In this document: one piece after another, positions 36,508 to 50,300 of the stretch
How the letters are laid out: every line of letters starts with the position of its first letter
Numbering within the stretch: the first letter of the stretch is position 1
Assembly: GCF_001458775.1 (NCBI RefSeq)
Contig: NZ_CZPZ01000012.1
Span: forward strand, 1-64,000
Length of the DNA stretch: 64,000 nucleotides
Direction of reading: 5' to 3'
From: Candidatus Nitrospira nitrificans
GTDB lineage: Bacteria; Nitrospirota; Nitrospiria; Nitrospirales; Nitrospiraceae
Translations under genes and position numbers: made by a program
The notes under the pieces: model-generated
Told to the model about the DNA's origin: nothing
Databases searched by the model: none
The model's input: the letters and a program-made list of their open reading frames with translations, nothing else

Positions 36508-38724
36508 ATGATTTACCTCGAACCGGGCTTCGAAGAAACGAATAAGCAATCGCCGACCGAACAGGATGCGCTCTCGGCGCGCGTGGAATCGGAGGCGAGA
36601 CTCTTCGAGCCAGGCCAGGCGCTGCCTGATGAGTCGGGCTCGTTGAAGCCGCGCCCGGCGCTTGATCAAGAGACGGAACAGCCGGACGACGCGCTGCGCA
36701 AAAGCGAAAAACGCTTCCGCGACATGATTGACGCCCTGCCGGTGGCGATCTACACCACCGACGCCCAAGGTCGGCTCACACACTTTAATTCGGCAGCCGT
36801 GGAATTCTCCGGCCGCACACCCAAGCTCGGCACCGACGAGTGGTGCGTGAGTTGGAAACTCTATCACCCCGACGGCACCCCGATGCCGCACGACGAATGT
36901 CCGATGGCCGTCGCGCTGAAGGAGGGCCGCATTGTGCGCGGCGTGGAGGCGATTGCCGAGCGGCCCGACGGCACGCGCCTCTGGTTCACGCCTTATCCCA
37001 CTCCGTTGCGTGATGCCGACGGGAGGATTGTCGGCGGCATCAACATGCTCATGGACATCACCGAGCGAAAGCGGGACGAAGATGTGAAAGCCAAACTCGC
37101 CGCGATCGTCGAATCGTCCGATGACGCCATTGTGAGCAAAAACCTCAATGGGATCATTACCAGTTGGAACCGAGGAGCCGAGCGCATCTTCGGCTACACG
37201 GCGCAAGAAGCGATCGGGCAGCCGGTGACCATGCTCATGCCTCCGGACCGGGTGAATGAAGAGCCGAGCATTTTAATGCGCATCCGTCGCGGCGAGAAGA
37301 TCGATCACTACGAAACCATCCGTCGCCGCAAGGACGGCACATTGCTGGACGTTTCACTGACCGTTTCTCCTCTTATCGATACGCACGGACGGGTCATCGG
37401 CGCCTCGAAAATCGCGCGGGACATCACCGAGCGTATCCGGGCGGAAGAGACGTTGCGGGAGGCGCAACTGCGCTTGCAACGGTGGAATGTGGAGTTGGAG
37501 CAGGCGGTGAGCGTCAAGACCGTCGAACTGCTCCACTCTCAAGATCGGCTCCGTGCGTTGACCACGGAGTTGAACCTGACCGAGCAGCGAGAACGAGCGC
37601 GCTTGGCCACTGAGTTGCACGACCATCTGCAGCAAATGCTTGTTCTGGCGAAACTCAAGCTCGGCCAAGGCAAACGGAGGTCGGAAGAGATGGTGCCGGC
37701 GGTGGTCACGTTGATGCAGGAGACCGACGAGGTGTTGTCCGACGCCTTGAAATATACCCGTACGCTGGTGACCGAATTGAGCCCGTCCGTGTTGCGCGAC
37801 CATGGGTTACCCGCCGGACTCAAGTGGCTGGGCGAGTACATGCAGAAGCACGATGTGACCGTGACGGTCACCGCGCCGGACGAAGCGCTGATGTTGCCGG
37901 AGGATCAAGGCGTTCTCTTGTTCCAGTCGGTGCGGGAATTGCTGATCAATTCGTCCAAACATGCGGGGACCGGAGCGGCGGCCGTGGCGATGGAACATCG
38001 CGACGGCATGCTGAGAATCGAGGTCCGCGATGAAGGCGCGGGCTTCGATCTTGCCGCTGTCGCTGTCGCTGTCGCCGCGGCTGCCGGCGAAACCTCCGGC
38101 GGAGGCGTGTCTTCCAAGTTCGGCCTCTTCAGCATCCGGGAGCGCATGCGGGCATTGGGCGGCTCATTCGAGATTCAATCGGCACCAGGGAAGGGCACCA
38201 CGGCCGTGCTGAGCTTGCCGTCGGCCGCCTCCATCGAGAGAAGAGACAACATGTCGGCGCCTCCCTCGCCGCTTGTCTCTCGTATTTCACACGCGAACGA
38301 CGCTTTACGAGAGACGTTTCACGGTCATCGCATTCGTGTCTTGTTGGTGGATGACCACGTCATGATCCGGCAGGGATTGCGCGCGGTGCTCGACAACTAT
38401 CCCGATATCGAGGTGGTGGGCGAAGCGACCAACGGCGAGGAGGCGGTGCGGTTGGTGGACCAGTTACGCCCCTTAGTGGTGGTGATGGACATCAACATGC
38501 CGACGATGAACGGCATCGAAGCCACCGCCCGGATAAAAAGCCGGTTTCACAAGACCGTAGTGATCGGGCTCTCGGTCAATGCGGAAGCCGACAATCGCGA
38601 CGCCATGACGCGCGTCGGCGCCGTCACGCTGCTGACCAAGGAAGCGGCCATGGAAACGCTCTATGACGCCATTCGCCGCGTCATCCCGAAAAAGGTTCGG
38701 CAACCGCAAAGCATTGACGCGTGA
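36508..38724 (+). CDS. Cytoplasmic PAS-HisKA_3 kinase with C-terminal receiver
   Basis: This 738-residue protein starts at ATG 36508; a TTG at 36478 would add ten residues. It has no membrane segment. Two PAS domains (about 70-185 and 200-325) precede HisKA_3 with LATELHDHLQQ (His371) and HATPase_c. The receiver follows a palindrome-derived linker and contains LLVDDHVMIRQG and VVMDINMPTMNG. In the ATP lid, three copies of GCTGTC encode AVAVAV. From the HisKA_3 domain on it is closely similar to the preceding kinase, so the pair arose by duplication with different sensory halves. Confidence 0.88.
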   Translation: MIYLEPGFEETNKQSPTEQDALSARVESEARLFEPGQALPDESGSLKPRPALDQETEQPDDALRKSEKRFRDMIDALPVAIYTTDAQGRLTHFNSAAVEFSGRTPKLGTDEWCVSWKLYHPDGTPMPHDECPMAVALKEGRIVRGVEAIAERPDGTRLWFTPYPTPLRDADGRIVGGINMLMDITERKRDEDVKAKLAAIVESSDDAIVSKNLNGIITSWNRGAERIFGYTAQEAIGQPVTMLMPPDRVNEEPSILMRIRRGEKIDHYETIRRRKDGTLLDVSLTVSPLIDTHGRVIGASKIARDITERIRAEETLREAQLRLQRWNVELEQAVSVKTVELLHSQDRLRALTTELNLTEQRERARLATELHDHLQQMLVLAKLKLGQGKRRSEEMVPAVVTLMQETDEVLSDALKYTRTLVTELSPSVLRDHGLPAGLKWLGEYMQKHDVTVTVTAPDEALMLPEDQGVLLFQSVRELLINSSKHAGTGAAAVAMEHRDGMLRIEVRDEGAGFDLAAVAVAVAAAAGETSGGGVSSKFGLFSIRERMRALGGSFEIQSAPGKGTTAVLSLPSAASIERRDNMSAPPSPLVSRISHANDALRETFHGHRIRVLLVDDHVMIRQGLRAVLDNYPDIEVVGEATNGEEAVRLVDQLRPLVVVMDINMPTMNGIEATARIKSRFHKTVVIGLSVNAEADNRDAMTRVGAVTLLTKEAAMETLYDAIRRVIPKKVRQPQSIDA

Positions 38725-38806
38725 TCCCGGAACTCTGACTTTTCTTCCTCCGAAGCTTGTCCGATAGGTCATAGGGCGCATGGATTTTCCTCCTAGCCTG
38801 GACCCC

Positions 38807-38822
38807 CTAGGAATACCCCTAG
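38807..38822. promoter_or_regulatory. Palindromic upstream motif, copy 2
   Basis: CTAGGAATACCCCTAG lies 211 bases before the start of the large hybrid kinase at 39033. It matches the motif at 33725 in 14 of 16 bases and is also followed by a T run and later GTAAGCTGC. Confidence 0.55.
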
Positions 38823-39032
38823 TTTTTATATTGGAACCTTTACCTATACTGCGAGGCGGCTGTAAGCTGCAAGCTCCGATTCGTTTCGGCTCCTGATTTT
38901 GGAAGACAGCGCCATGCGTGGGCACGAAAGAAGGAAGATGACCGCCTTGCCTCGCCATGCACTCGTCGGCGTAGAAGCGGCTCGACCTTCCTCGCGTTAC
39001 ACTCGGCATCCGAAACGTGAAACGGAAACAAC

Positions 39033-42000
39033 ATGACTCGTTTTGAACGAACCCCTACTCCGCTGGTCTATGCCGCCATCGCCCTGTCGACGGCGATCGT
39101 AGTCATCAGCGACCTGTTCACGACTCTGGGTATCACCGTCTGGGTGTTCTATCTGCTGCCGGTGACATTGACGTATTTGGGATGGCGGCCGGCGGTGCCG
39201 CTGATCGTGGCCGGGGCGGCGACCGTCTGTACTGTGGCAGGCTTTTTCTTGAGTCCACCGGGTATCGATCCGGTTTCGGCGGGCATCAACCGCAGCTTCG
39301 GCATCGCCACGCAATGGGCCCTGGCGGCTCTTGGATATCAGTTCATCCGAAACAAGCTCGCCGTGCGCAAACAGGAATGGATGCAATCGGTCCAAGCTCT
39401 CCTGAATGAGCGGATGGCGGGCGAGCTGCGGATGGACCAGCTCGGGTCACAGACCCTCCGCACGCTGGCGGAGAGCCTCGACGCGCCCGCAGGCGCGTTG
39501 TTCATCGAAGACGGCGGGTCGTTTCATCGAATGGCGATGTACGGCGTGCCGGAGGCTGCCCAGGTCCCGGACAGAATTTCAGCGGGGGACGGTTTGCTCG
39601 GGCAGGCGCTCCTCGATCGGCGGGTATTCGTCGTCTCGGATGTGCCGGAGGGCTATCTCAGCCTCGGCTCGGCGCTGGGGCGCGGGATTCCGCGTCATTT
39701 ACTCATCGCTCCCTGCGCGGTGGAAGGCGCGGTGAAGGCCGTGCTGGAACTGGGCTGCTTGCACCCCGTGGGACAGGCGGAAAAAGAACTGCTGGAACGG
39801 GTGGCGGAATCGGTCGCCGTGGCGGTTCGCTCGGCGCAATACCGCGCGCGCTTGCAGGAATTGCTGGAAGAGACGCAGCGTCAGGCCGAAGAACTGCAGA
39901 CGCAGAGCGAGGAATTGCGCGTGTCCAACGAAGAGCTGACGGAGCAAAGCCGGTCGCTCCAAGACTCGCAGGTTCGCTTGGAAGAACAGCAAACCGAGCT
40001 GGAACAGACCAATATGCAGTTGGAAGAACAGACCCAGATCTTGGAGATGCAGAAAGAGGACATGACCCGCGCCAAGGAGGAACTAGAAGCGCAGGCGAGG
40101 GAGCTGGAACAGGCCGGACGCTACAAATCGGAGTTTCTCGCCAACATGTCGCATGAGCTCCGCACACCGCTGAACGCATCGCTCATCCTGGCCCGGCAGC
40201 TGGGCGACAACGCAACGGGCACGCTCACGCCCGAACAGGTGAACTACGCCAGAACCATCGAAGCCGCCGGCCGGGATCTGCTCGCGCTCATCAACGAAGT
40301 GCTCGACCTGGCCAAGGTCGAAGCGGGTCGAATGGAGGTGAATCCCTCCGCCGTGCGCCTCTCGGCTCTCATCCAAAATTTGCGCGGCCAGTTCGAGCCC
40401 ATGGCCCGAGAGAAGGGTTTGGAGCTGCGGATGCAGCTTGCCGCGGAGACTCCGGAGGTGATTGAAACGGATCAGCAGCGGCTGGAGCAGGTGCTCAAGA
40501 ATCTCCTGTCGAACGCGATCAAGTTCACCGAGCGGGGCGAGGTTTCGTTGGAGATCGCCCGCGCCGACGACGGCCGGATCGCGTTCGCGGTCCGCGACAC
40601 CGGCATCGGCATCGCGGAGGATCAGCGCCAGGTGATCTTCGAGCCGTTCCGCCAAGCCGACGGCACGACCAATCGGAAATACGGAGGCACCGGCTTGGGG
40701 TTGTCCATCGCGCAGGAATTCACGCGTCTCTTGGGCGGAGAGATTCGGCTCGAGAGCGAACCGGCAAGCGGCAGCGCCTTCACGGTCGTTCTGCCGGAAC
40801 GGTACGATCCCGCGCAAGTGGTCGGGGCCGAGAAAGGCGTGGGACGCGCATCACACACGGACACCTTGTTCGCGACGGAAGCGAGCCGGAAACAGCATCG
40901 GGCAGGCACAGGGATGCTTTCCGACTCCGGATCGCACATAGCTCCCGCCCCCGTCACACCCGCCGTACCCGACGATCGAGAACAATTGTCCGGCGACCGG
41001 CGCACCGTGTTGATCGTCGAGGACGATGATACCTTCGCCCGCATCCTCTCCGACCTCGCGCATGAGCAAGGATTCCAAGCCCTGATCGCGACCACCGCCG
41101 CCGAGGCGCTGATCCTCGCGCCGCAGTTCCTGCCGAACGCCATTCTCTTGGATATCGGGCTGCCGGATACGTCGGGACTGTCGGTGCTCGATCGGTTGAA
41201 AATCGACGCCCGGACGCGACACATCCCTGTCCATATCGTCTCGTTGCACGATTACACGCAGACGGCGCTGTCGCTCGGCGCCGTCGGTTATATGCTGAAA
41301 CCGGTCAAGCGGGAACAGTTGGTCGAGGCCTTTCGCGGCTTGGAAGACCGCCTGACTCGACGGTTGCGGCGCGTGCTGATCGTGGAGGACGACCCCGCGC
41401 AGCGGGAAGCGCTCGGCTTGTTGCTGGCCTCCCAGGACGTGGAAACCGTCGGCGTCGGGAGCGTCGCCGATTGTCTCGACCAGCTGCAGACGACGACGTT
41501 CGATTGCATGGTGCTCGACTTGAGCCTGCCGGATGCGAGCGGCTTCTCTCTCCTGGAGACACTCAGCCGCGAGGACCGCTATGCCTTTCCGCCGGTGATC
41601 GTCTACACCGGGCGCGACCTCTCGCCCGACGAGGAGCAGCGACTGCGGCGCTATGCCAAGTCCATCATCATCAAGGGAGCCAAGTCGCCCGAACGATTGC
41701 TCGACGAAGTCACGTTATTCCTTCACCAAGTCGTGACCCACTTGCCGCCCGAACAACAGGCGATGCTCATGCGGTCCCGTCGCGGCGATGCGGCGCTGGA
41801 GGGGGCCCGCATCCTGGTCGTGGAGGACGATGTGCGGAATGTCTTCGCGCTCATGAGCGTGCTGGAGCCCCGCGGCGCCAAAATAGAGGTGGCCCGCAAC
41901 GGGCGCGAGGCGCTGGCGGCGCTGGAGGGGTCCGTGCAGCCGGACGGCGCGCCGATCGATCTGGTGTTGATGGACATCATGATGCCCGAGATGGACGGGT

Positions 42001-42188
42001 TGACCGCCATGCGGGAGATTCGCCGGCGTCAAGAATGGAAGCAACTCCCCATCATCGCGCTGACGGCCAAGGCGATGAAGGCCGACCATTTGCAGGCATT
42101 GACCGCGGGCGCCAACGATTACATGGCCAAACCGCTGGATGTGGATAAATTGCTGTCCCTCGTGCGCATCTGGTTGCCGAAAATGTGA
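39033..42188 (+). CDS. Large hybrid histidine kinase with GAF domain and three receivers
   Basis: This is a 1051-residue protein. Hydrophobic segments occupy about 10-110, similar to the membrane part of the kinase at 19980. A GAF domain (about 130-265) and a long coiled coil rich in Gln and Glu (about 270-365) follow. HisKA has FLANMSHELRTPLNA (His374) and HATPase_c has RDTGIGIA and GTGLGLSIAQE. Three receivers begin near 660 (VLIVEDDDTF), 780 (VLIVEDDPAQ) and 925 (ILVVEDDVRN). No Hpt domain is seen. It belongs to a different kinase family (HisKA) from its neighbours (HisKA_3). Confidence 0.92.
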   Translation: MTRFERTPTPLVYAAIALSTAIVVISDLFTTLGITVWVFYLLPVTLTYLGWRPAVPLIVAGAATVCTVAGFFLSPPGIDPVSAGINRSFGIATQWALAALGYQFIRNKLAVRKQEWMQSVQALLNERMAGELRMDQLGSQTLRTLAESLDAPAGALFIEDGGSFHRMAMYGVPEAAQVPDRISAGDGLLGQALLDRRVFVVSDVPEGYLSLGSALGRGIPRHLLIAPCAVEGAVKAVLELGCLHPVGQAEKELLERVAESVAVAVRSAQYRARLQELLEETQRQAEELQTQSEELRVSNEELTEQSRSLQDSQVRLEEQQTELEQTNMQLEEQTQILEMQKEDMTRAKEELEAQARELEQAGRYKSEFLANMSHELRTPLNASLILARQLGDNATGTLTPEQVNYARTIEAAGRDLLALINEVLDLAKVEAGRMEVNPSAVRLSALIQNLRGQFEPMAREKGLELRMQLAAETPEVIETDQQRLEQVLKNLLSNAIKFTERGEVSLEIARADDGRIAFAVRDTGIGIAEDQRQVIFEPFRQADGTTNRKYGGTGLGLSIAQEFTRLLGGEIRLESEPASGSAFTVVLPERYDPAQVVGAEKGVGRASHTDTLFATEASRKQHRAGTGMLSDSGSHIAPAPVTPAVPDDREQLSGDRRTVLIVEDDDTFARILSDLAHEQGFQALIATTAAEALILAPQFLPNAILLDIGLPDTSGLSVLDRLKIDARTRHIPVHIVSLHDYTQTALSLGAVGYMLKPVKREQLVEAFRGLEDRLTRRLRRVLIVEDDPAQREALGLLLASQDVETVGVGSVADCLDQLQTTTFDCMVLDLSLPDASGFSLLETLSREDRYAFPPVIVYTGRDLSPDEEQRLRRYAKSIIIKGAKSPERLLDEVTLFLHQVVTHLPPEQQAMLMRSRRGDAALEGARILVVEDDVRNVFALMSVLEPRGAKIEVARNGREALAALEGSVQPDGAPIDLVLMDIMMPEMDGLTAMREIRRRQEWKQLPIIALTAKAMKADHLQALTAGANDYMAKPLDVDKLLSLVRIWLPKM

Positions 42189-42204
42189 GACGGAGCGTAC
42201 CCTC

Positions 42205-42441
42205 TTATCGCCGAGGCGACGCGGTTAGCCGGAGGATGTGGTTCGAGAGGTCACGACCGCGATGGTGGGCAATGAAGCAGCGGAACCGTCGAAGCAACTC
42301 AGCCAATGGAAACTCCTTTGATAGGAGAATGCCGGAATGCGAGCGTCCTTGCATCTGCCATTCCACAGCCGGTCCGTGAAAGTCTCCGCAGTTGAAGGTG
42401 AACAGGACTCGTTCTTCTCTGGCCGCGTCATGCCCCTTCAA
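42205..42441 (-). pseudogene. DUF5615-type toxin remnant, N-terminally truncated
   Basis: The minus-strand frame encodes the C-terminal half of a DUF5615 (PIN-like) toxin: ERVLFTFNCGDFHG, then GRSHSGILLS and a final helix LAELLRRFRCFIAHH. The normal N-terminal half, about 50 residues containing the first acidic catalytic residue, is absent. Only a TTG at 42441 is available as a start. It directly follows the DUF433 remnant, the usual antitoxin partner. The pair is therefore a decayed toxin-antitoxin module. Confidence 0.65.
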
Positions 42442-42768
42442 CCGGCTGCGGGAGGCAGAGACTCATGCTCGTTCTGCCGGGCGATTTCGGTATCGATCTC
42501 TGCGCGGTGATCATAGTAATAGGACAAGGCGTCGTAAATCGCCGCTAATCCGACGTGCGGGTAATAGGTAAGCAGCTCGTCCGGCGAGAGATCGTAGTGC
42601 AGGACGTAAGTGGCAATTGTCCGGACCGTGATGCGTGTGCCGGTGATGTGGGGGCTGCCTCCGCAGACGGCTCGATCGGACTCGACTATGGATGCGAGAC
42701 GTTCGGCATACCGCTCACTGTACCTGAGGCCGGCAGAAGGGGCAAGAGAAGTGGGGAGTGAGTCAGGA
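42438..42768 (-). pseudogene. DUF433-family antitoxin remnant without a start codon
   Basis: The minus-strand frame between a stop at 42771 and TGA at 42438 encodes a DUF433 domain: RYSERYAERLASIVES, CGGSPHITGTRITVRT, LSPDELLTYYPHVG, IYDALSYYYDHRAEIDTE. No ATG, GTG or TTG exists in frame before the domain; an ATG overlapping its start is in another frame and stops quickly. It either uses a non-standard start or is broken. The divergent cheR gene begins at 42776. Confidence 0.65.
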
Positions 42769-42775
42769 GCCTAGG

Positions 42776-43632
42776 ATGAAGCCAGGCAACGTTCCATCGG
42801 TCTCGACCCTGCCCGAGAAGACCGACGATTTGGAGGCGCAATTGCTGCTTGAGGCGCTGTACCAGGCCTATGAGTATGACTTTCGCGGCTATGCCAAGCC
42901 GTCGATCACCCGACGTCTTGCTCAAGCCCGCTCTCACCTCGGCTGTCGGAGCTATTCCGAACTGCAAGACAAGCTGCTCCACGATCCGGCGGTGTTGCCG
43001 CGGTTGCTCGGGTTCCTGACCGTGCAGGTCAGCGAGATGTTCCGCGACCCCGGCTACTTTCGCGCCTTGCGACAAGAGGTGGTGCCGCACTTGAAGACCT
43101 ATCCCTCGCTCAAGGTGTGGGTGGCCGGCTGCGGCGCGGGCGAAGAACTCTATTCGCTGGCCATCCTGTTTCGCGAGGAAGGGTTGGAGGATCGCACCAT
43201 ATTCTATGCCACCGATGTCGATGCCGACGCCCTCCGAAAAGCCGAGGCCGGCGTCTACGGCGTCGATCGCCTCGCGTTGTTCACGACGAATCACCGGCGT
43301 TCCGGCGCGAAGGGTTCGCTTTCCGAGTACTATCATGCCGACTCGCGGGCCGCGGTGTTCGACAAGACGCTGCGGAAGCGGACGGTCTTCGCCAACCATA
43401 GCCTGGTCTCCGACGCCGTCTTCGCCGAGGTGCATCTGATCTCCTGTCGCAATGTGCTCATCTATTTCGGCCGGCCGCTTCAACACCGCGCCGTCGGCCT
43501 CTTCAGGGACGCGCTCGCGCGGAGAGGATTTTTGGGACTGGGCGATAAAGAGAGCCTACGTTTCATCGGACAGCATGAGGTCTTTGAGCCGTTCGTGGCG
43601 AAGGAACGCATTTATCGGAAACGAGGCGAGCT

Positions 43633-43636
<4 letters not shown>
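42776..43636 (+). CDS. CheR-type methyltransferase
   Basis: This 286-residue protein has the CheR fold. The N-terminal helical domain (ALYQAYEYDFRGYAKPSITRRL) precedes the SAM-binding domain with VWVAGCGAGEELYSLAI, ATDVDADALRKAEAGVYG, and HLISCRNVLIYF. CheR normally methylates glutamates on chemoreceptors, but no receptor, CheB or CheW gene is in this window. Its stop overlaps the start of the next kinase gene by four bases (ATGA), so the two are translationally coupled. ATG 42776 has GGAG upstream; a GTG at 42758 is also possible. Confidence 0.88.
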
Positions 43637-46863
<3,227 letters not shown>

Positions 46864-47007
46864 TACGGTGGGCTTGCGCCTTGTCCGCATAGTGGTCGCC
46901 AGCGAAGACGGAGGACGAATTCGACAATAACCGTCTTATGTCGTGAGACCAAGACGATCTTCAATGACTAAAACGCGCTGTTCGAGGCTCTCCACTCTCT
47001 GATGCGG

Positions 47008-47259
47008 TTATTGATAGGAAAGGCGCAGCAAGGCGCGTGTCTCTTGAGATTCCTGGTGCACTTCAGCACGCATGCTTCCGAGGCTCTGCTGAAGAGCTTG
47101 TTGTCCCTCAATGACGAGTTCAAACTTGTGCTGAAGATCTTCGATCAACACGCCGGCATGGCGTTGCGCTTCATCGATTCGGTCACGCAGCCGACCTTCT
47201 ACGGCTCCTGTCGCTTCCGCAACGATGTGTCGGATCTGGGCCAGCGATTCTGTGTCCAT
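47008..47259 (-). CDS. Small coiled-coil protein, possibly shortened by a stop codon
   Basis: This 83-residue protein is fully helical in appearance (MDTESLAQIRHIVAEATGAV, RHAGVLIEDLQHKFELVIEG). It resembles a widespread family of small predicted coiled-coil proteins with a central H-x3-EDL-x2-K/E motif. The frame stops at TAA 47008-47010, but the next 23 codons in the same frame (to 46936) encode a typical heptad sequence, RVESLEQRVLVIEDRLGL. The stop may therefore be a mutation. It faces away from the double kinase at 47301. Function unknown. Confidence 0.6.
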   Translation of the reverse strand: MDTESLAQIRHIVAEATGAVEGRLRDRIDEAQRHAGVLIEDLQHKFELVIEGQQALQQSLGSMRAEVHQESQETRALLRLSYQ

Positions 47260-47300
47260 ACCGTCCTCCTGAAAGAGGGATACTCTAGGCGATTAGGATC

Positions 47301-50300
47301 ATGAATTCAACCGCGAGTGAGAACCGAGATGCGCCCATGAGCGATCAGGAGAGGAGCCGTCACAGGGGGAACCAGTCCGAGTGCTGGCTCATCGGTGGCG
47401 GCGAAATGGGCGACCTGGTGCGCGCCAAGGACTGGTCACACACGCCGCTGGGACCGATCGAGTCCTGGCCGCAGAGCCTGCGGACGACGGTGAGTCTGTG
47501 TCTCGCCTCCAATTTTCCCATTTCCATCGCTTGGGGGCCGCAACGCGTGCAAATCTACAACGACGGCTACTGGCCGATCTGCGCCGCCAAACATCCCCGG
47601 TCGATGGGGCAAGACTTCAAAGAATGCTGGCTCTCCGCCTGGCCGGTCATCGGCGATGCGTTCGAGCGCGCCTCCAACGGCGAAACCTGTTTTCTCGTCA
47701 ACCAGCGGATGTTCCTCGACCGTCTGGGCTACCTGGAAGAAACCTTCTTCACGTTTTCCTTCAGCCCCATCAGGGATGAATCGGGGCGGCATCGGCGGCC
47801 TGTTCCATCCGGTGACGGAGTTGACCCAGCAGTCGCTCGCGGAGCGGCGGTTGCGGGTGTTGCGCGATCTTGCCGACCGGAGCGCGACCGCGACATCCAT
47901 CGACGAGGGGTTGGCGGTGATCGCTCACACGTTGGAAGCAAGCGAGCTGGATGTGCCGTTCGCCCTGTTCTATCGCCTGGACTCAGAGGGCAAATCCGCG
48001 CGGCGAGTCGCGCTGGTGGGGTTGCAACCGGGATCGGCCTTGGCGCCGGATCGCATCCACTTGGATGTGTCCGGCGAGGCGTCCTGGCCGCTGGCCAAGG
48101 CGCAGGCCGCCGGTGAATCGCTCATGGTCGGGGATCTCGCCAGGCGGTTTGGGCCGTTTCAGTGCCGGCCCTACGACGAAGCGCCGCATTCAGGGATCGT
48201 CCAGCCCATTCTTCTGCCGGGGCTCACGCAGCCCTTCGGCTTTCTGGTGACCGGCGTCAGCTCCCGCCGTCCGTTGGACGAACCCTACCGCACCTTCCAC
48301 GACATGCTCGGCGAGGCCGCGGGTAACGCATTGGCCAAGGCTCGCGCCTATGAAGAAGAACGCAAGCGCGCCGAAGCGCTGGCCGAACTGGACCGCGTCA
48401 AGACGGTGTTCTTTTCCAACGTGAGCCATGAATTCCGCACGCCGCTCACGCTGATGCTCGGGCCGCTGGAGGATGCGCTGGCTCACGCCCATGGCATTCT
48501 CCCCCCTGGTGCGGCCCAGGACTTGGAGACTTCCCATAGGAACGCCCTCCGCCTCCTGAAGCTCGTCAATACCATGTTGGATTTTTCCCGCATCGAAGCC
48601 GGGCGCATTCAGGCTTCGTACCATCCGACCGATCTGGCCTCCTTGACCGCGGAGCTCGCCAGTAACTTCCGGTCGGCCTGCGAAAAGGCCGGTTTGCGGC
48701 TCGTCATCGATTGCCTGCCGCTCTCCGAACCGGTCTATGTCGATCGCGACATGTGGGAGAAGATCGTGCTGAACCTCATCTCGAACGCGTTCAAGTTCAC
48801 GTTGGATGGGGAAATTGAAGTGAGCTTAAAAGAAGTGGGCAGCGGGCGGTGGGTCGTGGATAGTGATGAGCGGGAGGGGAAAAGCGATGGCATCATGCTG
48901 CGCGTTAGAGACACCGGCGTCGGCATTCCATCGGATGAATTGCCGCGCATGTTCGAGCGATTTCACCGCGTTGAACGCAGTCGCGGGCGTACGCATGAAG
49001 GCACGGGCATCGGTCTGGCGCTCGTGCAGGAACTCGTGAAGCTCCATGGCGGCACTGTGCAGGTGGACAGCATCTTCGGTAAGGGAAGCGCATTCACGGT
49101 GACGATCCCGTTCGGTAACGCCCATTTGCCGGAGGACCGTATCAACGCCGGCCGCACCTTGGCCTCCACGGCCACCGGCGCCGCGCCCTTCGTGGAAGAA
49201 GCGCTGCGATGGATGCCCGAAAACAGTCTATCCGGTCTCTCTGGTCTATCTCGTGTACCTGGTGACCAGACAGACCGAATAGACAAGGCAGATTTCGGCA
49301 CCATCCGTCCCCGCGTGCTCGTGGTCGAGGATAATGCCGACATGCGCGAGTATCTCCGCCGGCTTCTGAACCGGAACTACGACGTTGAAGCCGTGGCGGA
49401 TGGGCAGGTCGCTCTGCAGCGGATTCAGGCTGACCTGCCCGACCTCGTGCTCTCCGACGTGATGATGCCGAGGCTGGATGGCTTCGGGTTGCTGCGCGCG
49501 CTGCGGGACGATCCCGCGACAAAGACGATCCCGGTTATTTTGCTGTCGGCGCGGGCCGGCGAAGAATCGCGGGTCGAGGGGCTGGGGCAGGGCGCCGATG
49601 ACTATCTCACCAAGCCCTTCAGCGCCCGGGAATTGCTGGCGCGCGTCGAGGCGCACATTCGGCTCCAGCGTGTCCGCCGCGAGGCCGAAGCGCGGCTCCG
49701 TTCGCTTGCCGGGCGGCTAGAAAGCTTAGTGAAGGAACGCACGCAGGAACTCGAACAGTCGCGGGAACGACTGCGCGCGCTGGCGACCGAGCTCAATCTG
49801 GCCGAGCAGCGGGAGCGTAGACGGCTGGCGACGGAGCTGCATGACCATTTGCAACAAATGCTGGTGCTCGGAAAGCTCAAGCTCGGCCAAGGCAAACGAC
49901 TGGCGAACGTGGAACCCACAGCGGTCAAACTGATCAAGGAGACGGACGAGGTGTTATCGGATGCCTTGACCTATACCCGCACCATGGTGGCCGAGTTGAG
50001 CCCGCCGGTCTTGCGGGAGTTCGGGCTCTCGGCCGGACTCAAGTGGCTGGGTGAGTACATGAAGAAGCGCGAGCACAGGGTGGCCGTCGTTGTGCCGGAC
50101 AGCGGCGCTCTCAAATTGCCGGACGATCAAGTCATCCTATTGTTTCAATCCGTGCGCGAGTTGCTGATCAATTCATCGAAACATGCCGAGACCAGTGAAG
50201 CCAAGGTCACCATGGAACAGCGCGATGGAAATTTGTTCATCACCGTGAGTGATGAGGGGAAAGGCTTCGATCTTGCTGCTGCTCCTCCTGCTGAAGTGCC

